Source: Paenibacillus aceti (GTDB lineage: Bacteria > Bacillota > Bacilli > Paenibacillales > Paenibacillaceae). From it: 64,000 nucleotides of DNA. The notes under the pieces are model-generated. The model worked only from the letters and a program-made list of their open reading frames with translations, ran no database searches and had not been told where the DNA came from. Location: NCBI RefSeq assembly GCF_003614185.1, contig NZ_KZ987724.1:5047771-5111770 (forward strand), given 5' to 3'. Of the stretch, positions 8,409-16,428 are shown piece by piece. The first letter of the stretch is position 1; every line of letters begins with the position of its first letter. A program made the position numbers and the translations under genes.

Positions 8409-8850
8409 TAAGGGGGCTGTCCAATAAGCCTCAAAAATAAAAAGTTGGGCGGAGAAACGTCATGTTTTCCGTCCAACTTTTTTGTGGGCCAAAGTCACAA
8501 TCCCAAACTCAGTGTGAACCTTCTCTAGCCCCCGCAAGGAGAACCAACAGAACGAGCCAGATTTTCCACTGACAAGCGGTCAAAAATGACCGTTAGAGCA
8601 TGAAAACAACAACTAAGCTCTTCTAACGGACACTTTTGACCTTTAGAAGCGAAAAATGCAATTTTTCGCGGCTATTGCCCTTGTAATGGACATAATTGTC
8701 CATTACAAGGGCAGGATGCCACCAGATTAACGCTAGCGGACAATTATGACCGTTAGCGTTAATCCGGCTAGAATAGGGGGATGTTCACATTTTAGGACAC
8801 GCAAAAGGGGCGTCTCTCAAGTCGGAAGATCGACTTTTGAGACAGCCCTT
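8409..8850. mobile_element. MITE-like multi-hairpin element, copy A (family R1)
   Basis: A non-coding block of about 440 bp. Its ends are imperfect inverted repeats: AAGGGGGCTGTCC on the left, and GACAGCCCTT on the right, which reads AAGGGCTGTC on the other strand. Inside are stacked palindromes: 8439-8482 (stem AAAGTTGG..CGG, loop ACGTCATG), 8577-8592, 8649-8669, 8677-8712 (perfect 16-bp arms, 4-base loop), 8725-8764 and 8806-8850. A second copy lies at 45558-45942, and the last hairpin alone at 24881-24926. No transposase is encoded. A MITE mobilised by an unlinked IS is the likeliest explanation. Confidence 0.75.
8439..8484 (+). terminator. Terminator-like hairpin at the left end of element R1-A
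   Basis: Arms AAAGTTGGGCGGAGAA and TTTTCCGTCCAACTTT pair with two G-U pairs around the loop ACGTCATG, and a T-tract follows. It lies 44 bases after the second TraB/GumN gene and could end its transcript. Confidence 0.65.
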
Positions 8851-9003
8851 GTTTGTTTATCTAAACTATACTCCGTCCGACATCTGACCGATATAAGTAA
8901 AAGTACGAAAAAGAAGCGTCAATTTCATCATGCAGCATGCAGGGAGCAAGGGCGAATCATCGGTGAAATTGGCCTGGAATTTATTCAAAAGGGAGAGGAA
9001 GCA

Positions 9004-10023
9004 ATGAAGAAAGTTGTAAGTAGTTTTCTGTGTATTATCCTGATCGCCATAGCGACAACGGCATGCAGCCTGCCGACAGCGGAAGATCTTAAGGGGTCTA
9101 CCGGTGCAAGCCAAGCGAATGAGCAGCAGAATACGAACAAGTATAATGCATACATCGAACTGGCCAACCAGATCAACGGTGGGATGTATGGCAGTGTGTT
9201 CAACAATTATGTGAGCAAGTTCGGCGTGGAAGAGGAAATTTACATTGATGACAAATTTGACGGGTTCGGTACAACGCCGTTCATTCCAAGTATACTCGAG
9301 CATGTCGAGGGAATAGCGAAATATGCCTCGGCTGAGCCTTCTTATGGCGCGACGGATGAGAGAATACAAGAGTTAATCCCGATTATCACTGATTTGATGA
9401 AGACGAATAATGAAATTGAAAGCTACTATACCGCGAAAACCTATGTCGATGACCATTTTGAAAAAGGACGCGAACTACATAAGCGCTTTATCTCGCTGTT
9501 TGAGAAATACATAGAGGTAGGGATGCAATTTAACGAAGATTTCTCAGAGATCACGTGGGAGCGTAAATATGCGGATGCAGAGCAGTTGAAGGAAGGAGAT
9601 ATGCTGATACGCTACTATGCGTTGAGAAGCGTATTGGGAGCGCAGGAGATTCAGGAGGCGTTCTACTATAGCGGGGTCGGCGACGATAATATTCTGGACT
9701 TCGATGTTAAGAAATATGAAGAGCTGTATCAAACGTTATCCGAGGATATTGAGCATTATTTTGAACACGCCAAGGATGGGGAGCGTAGGAAGAAAGAAGC
9801 GTGGCCAGGACTGGCCATCTTCAAGACAAGTCTGGAGGGCGCAAAGGTGACGGCCACCGATATACTCACTATTTTGCGGGAACAGAATCCAGACATCAAC
9901 AGCGAGACCAAAGGCAAAGTGACGACGGGCGGACGTAATGCGATTCTGACAGATTTCGACCGTAAGGTCTCCTTCCTCGTGGATGCATACAATACGAGCA
10001 TTAATGTAACGGTAGCGGAATAA
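9004..10023 (+). CDS. DUF3829 family lipoprotein
   Basis: A 339-residue predicted lipoprotein. The signal peptide ends in a lipobox-like IATTACS (cysteine near residue 19), followed by a Ser/Gln/Asn-rich linker and a long, mainly helical domain that resembles DUF3829 (YiiG-like). The function of that family is unknown. The frame stays open upstream to 8746, but that part lies in the repeat element; ATG 9004 has GGGAGAGGAAG just before it. A second, shortened copy of the same family starts 5 bases after the stop, so the locus is a tandem duplication. Confidence 0.8.
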   Translation: MKKVVSSFLCIILIAIATTACSLPTAEDLKGSTGASQANEQQNTNKYNAYIELANQINGGMYGSVFNNYVSKFGVEEEIYIDDKFDGFGTTPFIPSILEHVEGIAKYASAEPSYGATDERIQELIPIITDLMKTNNEIESYYTAKTYVDDHFEKGRELHKRFISLFEKYIEVGMQFNEDFSEITWERKYADAEQLKEGDMLIRYYALRSVLGAQEIQEAFYYSGVGDDNILDFDVKKYEELYQTLSEDIEHYFEHAKDGERRKKEAWPGLAIFKTSLEGAKVTATDILTILREQNPDINSETKGKVTTGGRNAILTDFDRKVSFLVDAYNTSINVTVAE

Positions 10024-10027
10024 TCCG

Positions 10028-10628
10028 ATGAGAAGCGTGAGAGTAAGATGGGACATTGTCATATTACTATGCCTCCTGGCTGTACTGCTCTCATCCTGCC
10101 AGTTGCCACAGAAACTGGCGAAGCTTGCCCGGCCGGTAAGAACAATAACTGAGTCGTCAATCGCCACACCGGAACCTTCCGGAATGGAAGCGACGATGAA
10201 GAAATTTCAAGGCTCGGGATCAGATGATCCGATTCCATGCGCTTAGAGCGATAATGGCTGCCGAAGCGATGGAGGAAGAACTGATCCGGCAGGATGTGAC
10301 GTTGGAGACATTGAACGAGCTTGATGTCGCGTCCTACCGCGTTATGTACGATCAGCTTACCAAGGAAGTAGCTGAGTATATTGCTGTAGCTGACGACCCG
10401 ACGCGGGTAGAGGGGGAAGAACTGGGTAGCTATAATTTGTATGGCAACATGCTGAAGCAGAAGATTATGCTGGTGAAGGCCTCTGCCACCGATTTGCTGC
10501 AGCGAGTGGAGCAATCGCGGACGTTCAATGAGTACAACAAGGACGGTACGCCTAAGGATTATAAGCAGAAGCTGCAAGAGGCAGTCTTGGAGTATTATGC
10601 GTTTGTGACGGGCTCTGATCCCGGGTAA
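10028..10628 (+). pseudogene. Decayed tandem copy of the DUF3829 lipoprotein gene
   Basis: Two overlapping frames together look like a remnant of the upstream gene. The first (10028-10246) encodes a lipoprotein signal with LSSCQ and a short linker, then drifts into nonsense. The second (10224-10628) encodes MIRFHALRAIMAAEAMEEEL and the following 110 residues, which line up with DMLIRYYALRSVLGAQEIQEA and the C-terminal part of the 9004-10023 protein. About 140 residues of the middle are missing and the two parts are in different frames, so an internal deletion with a frameshift near 10210-10225 is the simplest explanation. A short secreted product from the first frame cannot be excluded. Confidence 0.7.
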
Positions 10629-10680
10629 AGCTTGATTATCCATAGGAAGATTGAGGATTGAATAATCGCTTACATTTCTG

Positions 10681-10718
10681 TGTAAAACGTTTACAAGGCT
10701 CGGACCTCCGAGTAAGAT
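10681..10718 (+). promoter_or_regulatory. Promoter and operator-like palindrome before the DUF4091 gene
   Basis: Inverted repeat TGTAAA-ACG-TTTACA at 10681-10695. Its right arm is also a -35 hexamer (TTTACA, 10690-10695); after 17 bases comes -10 TAAGAT at 10713-10718. The palindrome resembles LacI-family or catabolite-control sites but is one base longer than the usual cre consensus. Confidence 0.6.
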
Positions 10719-10773
10719 TAGTGGTGACTGTAGATTTGCAAAATATTAATTTACTGGAGGCTATCCGAATATC

Positions 10774-12450
10774 ATGAACCTCAAGGTCAAGAAACTATCT
10801 TCTCTGGAAAAATTATTCCTTCATGAAGAACCGGTTGAAGCTTGTAGTCTGGTCGAGTCTGTGCTGCGTGGTGAGAAATATTCTTTCCAGATTGCCTATT
10901 ACATAGATCCGGAGGAGGTCGCCGTTGCCCAGTATCTTCGAGTTGAAGCATCTGCTGCTCCTGGTATGAAGGTGAAGCTTAGCTCTGTGGGAGTCGTGCC
11001 ATCTGAGATGCCGACGTATCCGAAGACGGATGATGACTATTTGACGAAGCGGCCGGGATTATTCCCCGATCCGCTGCTAGAGCTGGTAGACGGTAATATC
11101 AAGCTGCTGCCGGGACAATGGCGCAGTATCTGGGTGGAGGCCGAGTTCGCGGAGGAGGCCAGGATTCAGGATGGAACGGTGACGATCCGTTTCCTTCATG
11201 AGGATGGGATGGAGTTAGCCGAGGTTCATCATGAGATTCATTTGATCGATCGTGTGCTTCCGAAGCAGACGCTGATCCATACAGGCTGGTTCCATTATGA
11301 TTGTCTGAGCACGCACTATGGAGTTGAGCCCTTGAGCGAGCAGCACTGGACGCTGATCGAGCGCTATATGAAGATGGCAACAGAGTATGGCATGAATATG
11401 ATCTTGACGCCGCTGTTCACGCCGCCACTGGATACGAAGATAGGTGGCGATAGACCGACGGTTCAGCTTGTTCAGGTAAGTGTGGATGATGAGGGGCGCT
11501 ATTCCTTTGATTTTCAGAGATTGAGAAGATTTGTTGATATGGCCTTGCGGGTTGGCATGGAATATTTCGAGATGTCTCATTTATTTACACAATGGGGAGC
11601 GACGGCGGCTCCGAAGATCATGGCCGAGGTTGCCGGGGAAGAGAAGGCCATCTTCGGCTGGGAGACCGATGCCAGCGGGGAAGAATACCGCAAGTTTCTG
11701 GATACACTGCTGCCACAGCTAACCTCTGCTCTTGAAGAGTGGGGGATTAAGGAACGTTGTTATTTCCATATATCAGATGAACCGAATCTGGAGCAATTGG
11801 ATAGCTATCGGCGAGCTTGCGAGATTATGAAGCCGCATTTACAGGGCTACAAGATGCTGGACGCACTCTCTGATTATGAATTCTATGAGAGTGGCCTGAT
11901 TAAGAATCCGATTCCGTCCAATGATCATATCGAGCCATTCCTTGCGGCCAAGGTACCGAATCTGTGGACTTATTATTGCTGTGCCCAGCATATTAAGGTG
12001 AGCAACCGCTTCATGTCGATGCCGAGCCGACGCAATCGAATTATTGCCACCCAGCTCTATAAATATGATATCGCTGGCTTCCTGCATTGGGGATACAACT
12101 TCTGGTATACCCAGTTCTCGATTCAAGCGATCGACCCATATGCCGTAACCGATGCCGGCTGCGCGTTCCCTTCCGGTGATGCCTTCCTGGTGTATCCGGG
12201 ACGGGATGGCAGCCCGGTAGCTTCGATCCGGCTGGAAGTGTTCCGCGAAGCGCTGTATGATCTGCGGGCGATGAAGCTGCTGGAGAGCCTGACCTCCAAG
12301 GAGTTCGTGATGAGCATTATTGAAGAGGGGACCGACGAGCCGATCACTTTCTCCGAATATCCGCGTAATGAGCAATACATCGTCGATATGCGCAACCGGA
12401 TTAATCGCGAAATTGAGGAGAGACTTGGCACGGCGGCTTCAATCATGTAG
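10774..12450 (+). CDS. DUF4091 domain-containing protein (glycoside-hydrolase-like)
   Basis: A 558-residue cytoplasmic protein without a signal peptide. An N-terminal beta-rich region (residues 1-165) precedes a barrel-like domain; the C-terminal part (ISDEPNLEQLDSYRR, FLHWGYNFW, RLEVFREALYDLRAM) matches DUF4091. Members are thought to be glycoside hydrolases or glycan-associated proteins; the acidic residues in HISDEP are candidate catalytic residues, which is an inference. The ATG start has CTGGAGG upstream. The LacI/cre-like operator before the gene fits carbon-source control. The tyrosine phosphatase gene begins only 20 bases after its stop, so the two are probably co-transcribed. Confidence 0.8.
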   Translation: MNLKVKKLSSLEKLFLHEEPVEACSLVESVLRGEKYSFQIAYYIDPEEVAVAQYLRVEASAAPGMKVKLSSVGVVPSEMPTYPKTDDDYLTKRPGLFPDPLLELVDGNIKLLPGQWRSIWVEAEFAEEARIQDGTVTIRFLHEDGMELAEVHHEIHLIDRVLPKQTLIHTGWFHYDCLSTHYGVEPLSEQHWTLIERYMKMATEYGMNMILTPLFTPPLDTKIGGDRPTVQLVQVSVDDEGRYSFDFQRLRRFVDMALRVGMEYFEMSHLFTQWGATAAPKIMAEVAGEEKAIFGWETDASGEEYRKFLDTLLPQLTSALEEWGIKERCYFHISDEPNLEQLDSYRRACEIMKPHLQGYKMLDALSDYEFYESGLIKNPIPSNDHIEPFLAAKVPNLWTYYCCAQHIKVSNRFMSMPSRRNRIIATQLYKYDIAGFLHWGYNFWYTQFSIQAIDPYAVTDAGCAFPSGDAFLVYPGRDGSPVASIRLEVFREALYDLRAMKLLESLTSKEFVMSIIEEGTDEPITFSEYPRNEQYIVDMRNRINREIEERLGTAASIM

Positions 12451-12470
12451 TATCGGGTTGAGGTGAGAAT

Positions 12471-12962
12471 TTGGTGGAGAGTAAACAGAGAATAGGAGTT
12501 CTATTCGTGTGTCTTGGCAACATATGTCGTTCGCCAATGGCAGAAGCCGTATTTCGGCATATGGTTGCAGCGGAGGGATTAACCGATCGCTTCCTGATCG
12601 ACTCTGCGGGCACAGGCGACTGGCATATCGGCAAGCCGCCGCATCATGGAACGAGAGCAATCCTCGACCAGTACGGCATTTCTTATGAAGGGTTGAAGGC
12701 CAGACAGGTCGCGGCTGAGGATTTCGCTAGCTTCGATTATATTGTCGCGATGGATGTCCAGAATGAGAAGAATCTGCAGCGGCTGGCGCAGAGCACGAAG
12801 GCGCAAATCATTAAGCTGCTCGATCTGGTCCCGGATACCATGGATACAGAAGTACCTGATCCTTATTACACAGGTAACTTCGAGGAAGTGTATGAGCTGA
12901 TTGGCAAGGGCTGCCGCGCTTTGCTGAAGCATATTCGCCAGGAAGCCAAACTGAATCATTAG
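12471..12962 (+). CDS. Low-molecular-weight protein tyrosine phosphatase
   Basis: A 163-residue enzyme with the complete P-loop CLGNICRS (C14-R20, the CX5R signature) and the general-acid loop DPYY near the C-terminus (VPDPYYTGNFEEVYELI). It hydrolyses phosphotyrosine, or phosphoarginine in the YwlE branch. The residue after the conserved Gly-Asn is Ile; I recall threonine here in YwlE-type arginine phosphatases, so tyrosine specificity is more likely, though this is a weak argument. Starts TTG 12471 and GTG 12474 are adjacent and both suit the GAGGTGAG site. It lies in a probable operon with the DUF4091 gene. Confidence 0.9.
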   Translation: MVESKQRIGVLFVCLGNICRSPMAEAVFRHMVAAEGLTDRFLIDSAGTGDWHIGKPPHHGTRAILDQYGISYEGLKARQVAAEDFASFDYIVAMDVQNEKNLQRLAQSTKAQIIKLLDLVPDTMDTEVPDPYYTGNFEEVYELIGKGCRALLKHIRQEAKLNH

Positions 12963-12975
12963 GCTTGATCTTAGT

Positions 12976-13014
12976 CGCCCCCATCCTTAGGTGTGAAGCC
13001 GCCGGATGGGGGCG
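12976..13014 (+). terminator. Strong hairpin after the phosphatase gene
   Basis: 11-bp GC-rich arms CGCCCCCATCC / GGATGGGGGCG begin 13 bases after the stop codon. There is no clean T-tract, so it may stabilise the 3' end rather than terminate. Confidence 0.6.
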
Positions 13015-13109
13015 TATTGCATTTTGGCGTTTTCACGTTATTGAAACTTTATCTGACTCTTAACCGTTAACTTGATATCAGATAAATTTGAATAGTTAGG
13101 AGACATGTT

Positions 13110-14300
13110 ATGAATCCGGAATCATCCTTGCCTAGCCGTTCCTCGGTCAGGAGGGGAGAGACAGGGAAGAAGCGGAAAAGCTCGCCAGCGCGTAAACCTT
13201 CCAAGAAGAAGCCGAAGCGCAAGAGATCAGGATTCTTCCGGACGGTTGCCAGACTGCTTATGGTCATGATTGTGCTGGCCGGGTTGTGCGAGATATGGAT
13301 GTTTTTTACCCCTTCAGGCAATAGAGTGCTCTATTTGATGGCAGATACATTGATTACAACCCAGCATCGGCACTGGGCGAAATATTTGATCGGACAAGCT
13401 GAGCTAGATCGAAGAGTTGCTGCGTATCAGAGGCAGTTCGAGGAAATGGGTGAAGAGAAGGATACGCATACGATCACGCTTCCGCCTGAGACCGGGGATG
13501 CAGATGCAGCAGAGCAGGAAGAGGAGAAGCCCAAGCCGTTGATTGAGATCGAGCAGATCTCAGGTAAAGGGTATCGCGGTTATGTGCTCACGGTAAATGA
13601 TCCGACGAAGATTAGACTCGGTGTCCCAGGCAAGCGCGGCAAGGGCGAGAAGGTGTCGAGCATGGTAGCGAGAACTGGAGCGGTCGCGGGTGTTAACGGA
13701 GGAGGCTTCGCTGATCCGAACTGGAAAGGGAACGGTTTCAAGCCGATCGGCGTTGTCATCTCGCAAGGGAAGCTCTATTACAACGGGATCGGTTCCAAGA
13801 AGTCGACGCAGATCGTAGGGATCGATAAACAGGGGAAGATGATCGCCGGGAAGTATACGCTGAATGAACTGAAAGAGCTGGGCATTCAGGAGGCGGTTAC
13901 GTTCCAGCCGCGGATGATCGTGAACGGCAAGGGGCAAATCAAGAGCCAGAAGGAAGGCTGGGGCATCGCGCCGCGGTCGGCGATGGGACAGCGGGAGGAC
14001 GGTGCGATTCTGTTCGTCATCATCGATGGACGGCAGCCTGGCTATAGTACCGGCGCAAGCCTCTATGATGTTCAGCAGGTGATGCTAGAGCATGGCGCTG
14101 TGATTGCGGCGAATCTGGATGGAGGCTCCTCGACGGTGCTCGTTACCGAGGGTGGGGAGATCGTCAACAAGCCTTCGTCCGAGTATGGTGAGCGTTATTT
14201 GCCAACCGCGTTCCTTGTGTTCGAGCATCCGGAGCAGGCGGATATCCCGAATATTTGGGAGGGCTTGCGTCCAGAGGATATCGATCCGGGCAAGAAATAA
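13110..14300 (+). CDS. Membrane-anchored NAGPA-domain (phosphodiester glycosidase) protein
   Basis: A 396-residue protein. The first 45 residues are extremely basic (KKRKSS, KPSKKKPKRKR), followed by one membrane helix at about 45-65 and an extracytoplasmic part. From about residue 145 it carries a NAGPA/DUF2233 domain (GVNGGGFADPNWKGNGFKP, APRSAMGQREDGAILFVIIDG, ANLDGGSSTVLV, then RYLPTAFLVF). The family includes the human 'uncovering enzyme' and bacterial exopolysaccharide-associated phosphodiester glycosidases, so a role in cell-envelope glycan processing is likely. Signal-anchor topology is inferred. It has its own ribosome site and ends at a terminator shared with the convergent degV-like gene. 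Confidence 0.85.
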   Translation: MNPESSLPSRSSVRRGETGKKRKSSPARKPSKKKPKRKRSGFFRTVARLLMVMIVLAGLCEIWMFFTPSGNRVLYLMADTLITTQHRHWAKYLIGQAELDRRVAAYQRQFEEMGEEKDTHTITLPPETGDADAAEQEEEKPKPLIEIEQISGKGYRGYVLTVNDPTKIRLGVPGKRGKGEKVSSMVARTGAVAGVNGGGFADPNWKGNGFKPIGVVISQGKLYYNGIGSKKSTQIVGIDKQGKMIAGKYTLNELKELGIQEAVTFQPRMIVNGKGQIKSQKEGWGIAPRSAMGQREDGAILFVIIDGRQPGYSTGASLYDVQQVMLEHGAVIAANLDGGSSTVLVTEGGEIVNKPSSEYGERYLPTAFLVFEHPEQADIPNIWEGLRPEDIDPGKK

Positions 14301-14304
14301 TAGG

Positions 14305-14347
14305 AATGGCCATTATCTGAGCGATGCCGCTTAGACGATGGCCATTT
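14305..14347. terminator. Bidirectional terminator between NAGPA and DegV genes
   Basis: Arms AATGGCCAT and ATGGCCATT with a 24-base loop lie between the convergent stops. The T-rich flank follows on the + strand. Confidence 0.7.
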
Positions 14348-14376
14348 CATATTTTCAAAATGGGGTTATATATGAT

Positions 14377-15237
14377 TTAATAGGATAGTTGTTTATTTCT
14401 ATACATGATCGCGACGGTACGCGGCCCGCAATGGCAGGAGATAGCGCAGCCGCCTTCAATAATAGCTACTTCCTTCACATCTGTGCGCTCCAGCAGCGCG
14501 GTTTTGATATATTCCGCAGTCTTGTTCGCCAGCGTCTGGGCGACGATGATCAGATCCCGGTCGATCTTGTAGAAATTGTCTGTGATGCGCTGCAGCATGC
14601 GCTCCACGGCTTTTTCTGTTTTGCCGCGATATTTGTCCGCAGAGATGACCACACCTTCTTTAATGCGCAGGATAGGGCGGATCTTGAGCAGACTGCCGAT
14701 CATATGCTGCACATTAGAGACACGGCCGCCTTTATGCAAGTAATCGAGCGTATCCACGAGCACCTCGATTTGCACATGGTCACGATCCTGATGAAGCATC
14801 GAGACGATGTCCTCTGCACTCTTGCCGGCTTGGGCCGCCAGGGCCGCTTTTATAACGAGCAGGGCAATGCCTCCTGACACATTCAGTGAATCAACGACAT
14901 ATACGCTGTCTTCAGGCAATTCATCTGCGGCGATCATCGCACTCTGATACGTCGAAGAGAGCTTGGATGACATACTGATAAATACGATCTTGCTTCCTTG
15001 TTCGATCCAGGGGGAGAAGGCCGAGATGAAATCCGCTGGCGATGGTGCAGATGTGTGCGGTAATTCTCCGCTCTCCTCGACTCTGCGATAAATGTCGTCT
15101 GTAGTGATTTCCAGCCTGTCTTTGTAGGCAGTCTTACCAAACACTACATACAGCGGTACGATCCCGATGTCATACTGTTCTATCCAGGCTTGCGGGATAT
15201 CGGAGATACTGTCCGCGAAAATTTTCACTTGTGTCAA
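14377..15237 (-). CDS. DegV family fatty-acid-binding protein
   Basis: A 286-residue DegV-domain protein: N-terminal FADSISDIPQAWIEQYDIGIVPL, the THTSAPSP-like HTSAPSPADF, SSKLSSTYQSA, and a C-terminal domain with RGKTEKAVERML and HCGPRTVAIMY. In Firmicutes such proteins (FakB) hold fatty acids for phosphorylation by FakA; a FakA gene is not in the window. The start is TTG at 15237, supported by GGAGGAAA a few bases upstream on the minus strand. It is transcribed alone, convergent with the NAGPA gene. Confidence 0.9.
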   Translation of the reverse strand: MTQVKIFADSISDIPQAWIEQYDIGIVPLYVVFGKTAYKDRLEITTDDIYRRVEESGELPHTSAPSPADFISAFSPWIEQGSKIVFISMSSKLSSTYQSAMIAADELPEDSVYVVDSLNVSGGIALLVIKAALAAQAGKSAEDIVSMLHQDRDHVQIEVLVDTLDYLHKGGRVSNVQHMIGSLLKIRPILRIKEGVVISADKYRGKTEKAVERMLQRITDNFYKIDRDLIIVAQTLANKTAEYIKTALLERTDVKEVAIIEGGCAISCHCGPRTVAIMYRNKQLSY

Positions 15238-15359
15238 TGCATTTCCTCCAGTATAGATTAATTTAGTCTGTTACTTGCATTATAGAGGAGACGCTTCACA
15301 TAAAGCAAAAAAAGATGTTAACAAACCGTTGGTAAATGCTGCTTCAGTGACAGAAATGT

Positions 15360-16265
15360 TCAAGATTCCCGATTCCAGGCGAAAAGCTGGCGGAATTTAC
15401 GGGGGGACAGGCCTTCATGCTTGGTGAAGCAGGCGGTGAAATAGGCGGCATGATTAAAGCCCACTTCCTCAGCGATTCGCTCTACCGGCATGTCAGTCTG
15501 GATGAGCAGTAGCTTGGAGTGTTCGATCCTGATCAGCAGCATATACGCAGCGGGCGAGCAGCCGAATACCTTCTGCATGCATCTGGCGATGTACACCGGA
15601 TGGAAATTGATGCTCTCGCCCAGCTTCTTGGCCGAGAAGGCCTCGCGATAATGCTCCCGCAAATAAGCCGCTGCCTTCTCGGCGCATACAGAGCCAGGGG
15701 AGGGAGTGGTAGTCTCCAGCGATGAGGCCAGCAGGCTGATTACCTCCTGGAACAAGGCCTGCTGCTTCAGCCTGACGCTGCTATGATGGGAATTCCGGTT
15801 CATGTCTGTTAATTCATCAATGGTATCGATTACCTTCTGCGGCTGCGGCAGCTTGATGAATTGGGGCAGAGCCAATGTGAACGGCGATGTTTCAAAAGGA
15901 TGCAGGGGTGTATAGGCTGTGTCCTCCTTTTCCAGAGCTGCCCGCTGCTTATAATATTCCTGTTCCTCGATAACGCGCCAATCCCCGAGGATCTGGAAAT
16001 GCAGCCAGTGATGCACTGTCTCCTCAGTGCAGCTGGAGTAGCCGTAATGATTGCAATCGGGACGGAGAATCAGGGCATGCCCAGCGGAAATCTCGTAATC
16101 CTGCCCTTCTTCGTTGACATAGAGGCAGCCCTGGGAGATGACGAGCAGATCGAATACGCCGATATTTTTACGGCTGAGATGCTTGCCTCCAGGTGATACA
16201 TGCATAGAACCGCTTAGCATGTAATGCGGTAGTGGGGGGACGGTAACTTCAATAATGTGAGACAT
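15360..16265 (-). CDS. AraC-family transcriptional regulator
   Basis: A 301-residue regulator with an N-terminal cupin-like ligand domain (residues 1-110, with GHALILRPDCNHYGY) and a C-terminal pair of helix-turn-helix motifs (FSAKKLGESINFHPVYIARCMQ; PVERIAEEVGFNHAAYFTACF, then GLSPRKFRQLF). The AraC type and sugar-site layout suggest a carbohydrate or small-molecule sensor. It is divergent from a MATE exporter, with 163 bases between the two starts that hold a perfect palindrome (16331-16347), so it may control that pump or itself. The ATG start has GGAGGTAAG upstream. Confidence 0.85.
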   Translation of the reverse strand: MSHIIEVTVPPLPHYMLSGSMHVSPGGKHLSRKNIGVFDLLVISQGCLYVNEEGQDYEISAGHALILRPDCNHYGYSSCTEETVHHWLHFQILGDWRVIEEQEYYKQRAALEKEDTAYTPLHPFETSPFTLALPQFIKLPQPQKVIDTIDELTDMNRNSHHSSVRLKQQALFQEVISLLASSLETTTPSPGSVCAEKAAAYLREHYREAFSAKKLGESINFHPVYIARCMQKVFGCSPAAYMLLIRIEHSKLLLIQTDMPVERIAEEVGFNHAAYFTACFTKHEGLSPRKFRQLFAWNRES

Positions 16266-16330
16266 ATTCTTACCTCCGTGTTCATTGAATAAAGGTTTGA
16301 ATTTTGAAGGATTGGGTTGTTTCTTTGATA

Positions 16331-16347
16331 CATTATTTTTAATAATG
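16331..16347. promoter_or_regulatory. Operator-like palindrome between AraC regulator and MATE gene
   Basis: Perfect 17-bp inverted repeat CATTATTTTTAATAATG. A TATAAT hexamer follows at 16352-16357, so a regulator bound here would affect transcription toward the MATE gene. Confidence 0.5.
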
Positions 16348-16428
16348 CATCTATAATGTGATTCATGTCAATAAGTTTGATAAGAGGAGGTGCGCAGCGC
16401 CGTCTCTGTTTTTCAGGAGGTTGTAATA

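Noticed and set aside
8746-9003. N-terminal extension of the DUF3829 lipoprotein frame
   Set aside because: It runs through the R1 repeat element, has no ribosome site, and the lipoprotein signal starts at ATG 9004.
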